Shown here: positions 63,510 through 64,000 of the stretch, in pieces
Numbering within the stretch: position 1 is the stretch's first letter
Layout of the letters: every line of letters starts with the position of its first letter
Assembly: GCA_003344405.1 (NCBI GenBank)
Contig: NOWV01000019.1
Coordinates: forward strand, 310,001 to 374,000
Origin: Trichoplax sp. H2
Taxonomy: Eukaryota; Placozoa; Uniplacotomia; Trichoplacea
DNA length: 64,000 bases
Direction: 5' to 3'
Program-made: the position numbers and the translations under genes
The notes under the pieces: model-generated
Told to the model about the DNA's origin: nothing
The model's input: only the letters and a program-made list of their open reading frames with translations
The model's database searches: none

Positions 63510-64000
63510 TTAATCCGATTTGAAATTAGAATTCGTCAACACAATACGGTAGCGAGCTAAATTTTGATCGATACGCTCAAATGCAGTGTGACAATGATCC
63601 ACATCCATAGGATAGATCTCTAATTGCGGCGAGATGTTATGCATGCCTGCAAAATTTAGCATCTTCTGCATCATTATTGGTGAACCAACAAGAGAACCAA
63701 CAATGCTTCTTTCCGATCCGATTAATAATCCACCGTTCACTTGAAGGGGCTTACTTGCAATACCAATAACAACGAATTTACCTCGTGGTGCTAATAAATT
63801 AATATAACTTTCGTAATCGAGGTTTGCACTAACGGTGTTGATGATCATGTCTAAAGGCTTTAATGACTTCAGCTGATCTGCGTCTTTCGTGACAACGAAC
63901 TCGTCAGCGCCGAATGCACGAGCTTCTTTTTCCTTGTTAGAACTAGTTGATAAAGCGACAACTCGACAACCCCAAGCTTTTGCAAATTTAATACCGAGAT
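63510..64000 (-). CDS. Zinc-dependent alcohol dehydrogenase, copy 3, 5' part beyond the window
   Basis: The C-terminal ~160 residues of a third copy. The frame stays open to the window edge, so this is truncation by the window, not by mutation. The visible part (STSSNKEKEARAFGADEFVV through NSNFKSD) matches copy 2 at the protein level. At the DNA level it is a mosaic: ATACGCTCAAATGCAGTG and GAGCTTCTTTTT as in copy 1, CAACAAGAGAACC and the 3' flank as in copy 2, and CCTCGTGGTGC private to itself. Zinc ligands and start lie outside the window. Confidence 0.93.
   Translation of the reverse strand, partial: LGIKFAKAWGCRVVALSTSSNKEKEARAFGADEFVVTKDADQLKSLKPLDMIINTVSANLDYESYINLLAPRGKFVVIGIASKPLQVNGGLLIGSERSIVGSLVGSPIMMQKMLNFAGMHNISPQLEIYPMDVDHCHTAFERIDQNLARYRIVLTNSNFKSD

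Overview
The window reads as nuclear DNA of an early-branching animal. It is AT-rich, its genes are cut by many short GT-AG introns, and it carries animal-type genes: an IP3-receptor relative and an Sp-family factor with SP box, Btd box and three C2H2 fingers. A placozoan fits the composition, intron style and gene set best, but the sequence alone does not prove it. Exons were read by eye from splice sites, reading phase and family motifs.

Layout. (1) 1-14610, plus strand: the 3' part of a divergent inositol 1,4,5-trisphosphate receptor gene, entering in the RIH domain and running through the RIH-associated region, membrane domain and C-terminal zinc finger; its pore selectivity-filter motif is not recognisable. 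(2) 14611-17714: gene-free, with a decayed palindrome-bearing repeat. (3) 17715-21080, minus: a complete two-exon Sp5/Sp6-9-type gene whose 2.3 kb intron holds a GC-rich nested palindrome and a 163-bp tandem duplication. (4) 21081-36499: a 15 kb stretch with no recognisable gene, made largely of decayed local tandem repeats and containing a 20-N assembly gap flanked by a duplicated block. (5) 36500-40683, minus: a complete 14-exon mitochondrial FAD glycerol-3-phosphate dehydrogenase (GPD2) with two EF-hands. (6) 40684-46809: gene-free, with a GC-rich patch and a ~92-bp minisatellite. (7) 46810-~55181, minus: an almost completely readable DPP4-family serine peptidase with an N-terminal membrane anchor and an intact catalytic triad. 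(8) 55182-56944: TACTGTA/TACAGTA-rich DNA and a 210-bp tandem duplication. (9) 56945-64000, minus: three tandem intronless zinc alcohol dehydrogenase copies at a spacing of about 3.1-3.4 kb, the third cut by the window edge.

The genes do not form one pathway. The points that stand out are the IP3-receptor-like protein without a canonical filter, the intronless ADH array with mosaic copies and one His-to-Tyr change beside the catalytic zinc, and the large repeat-filled space 5' of the Sp gene.
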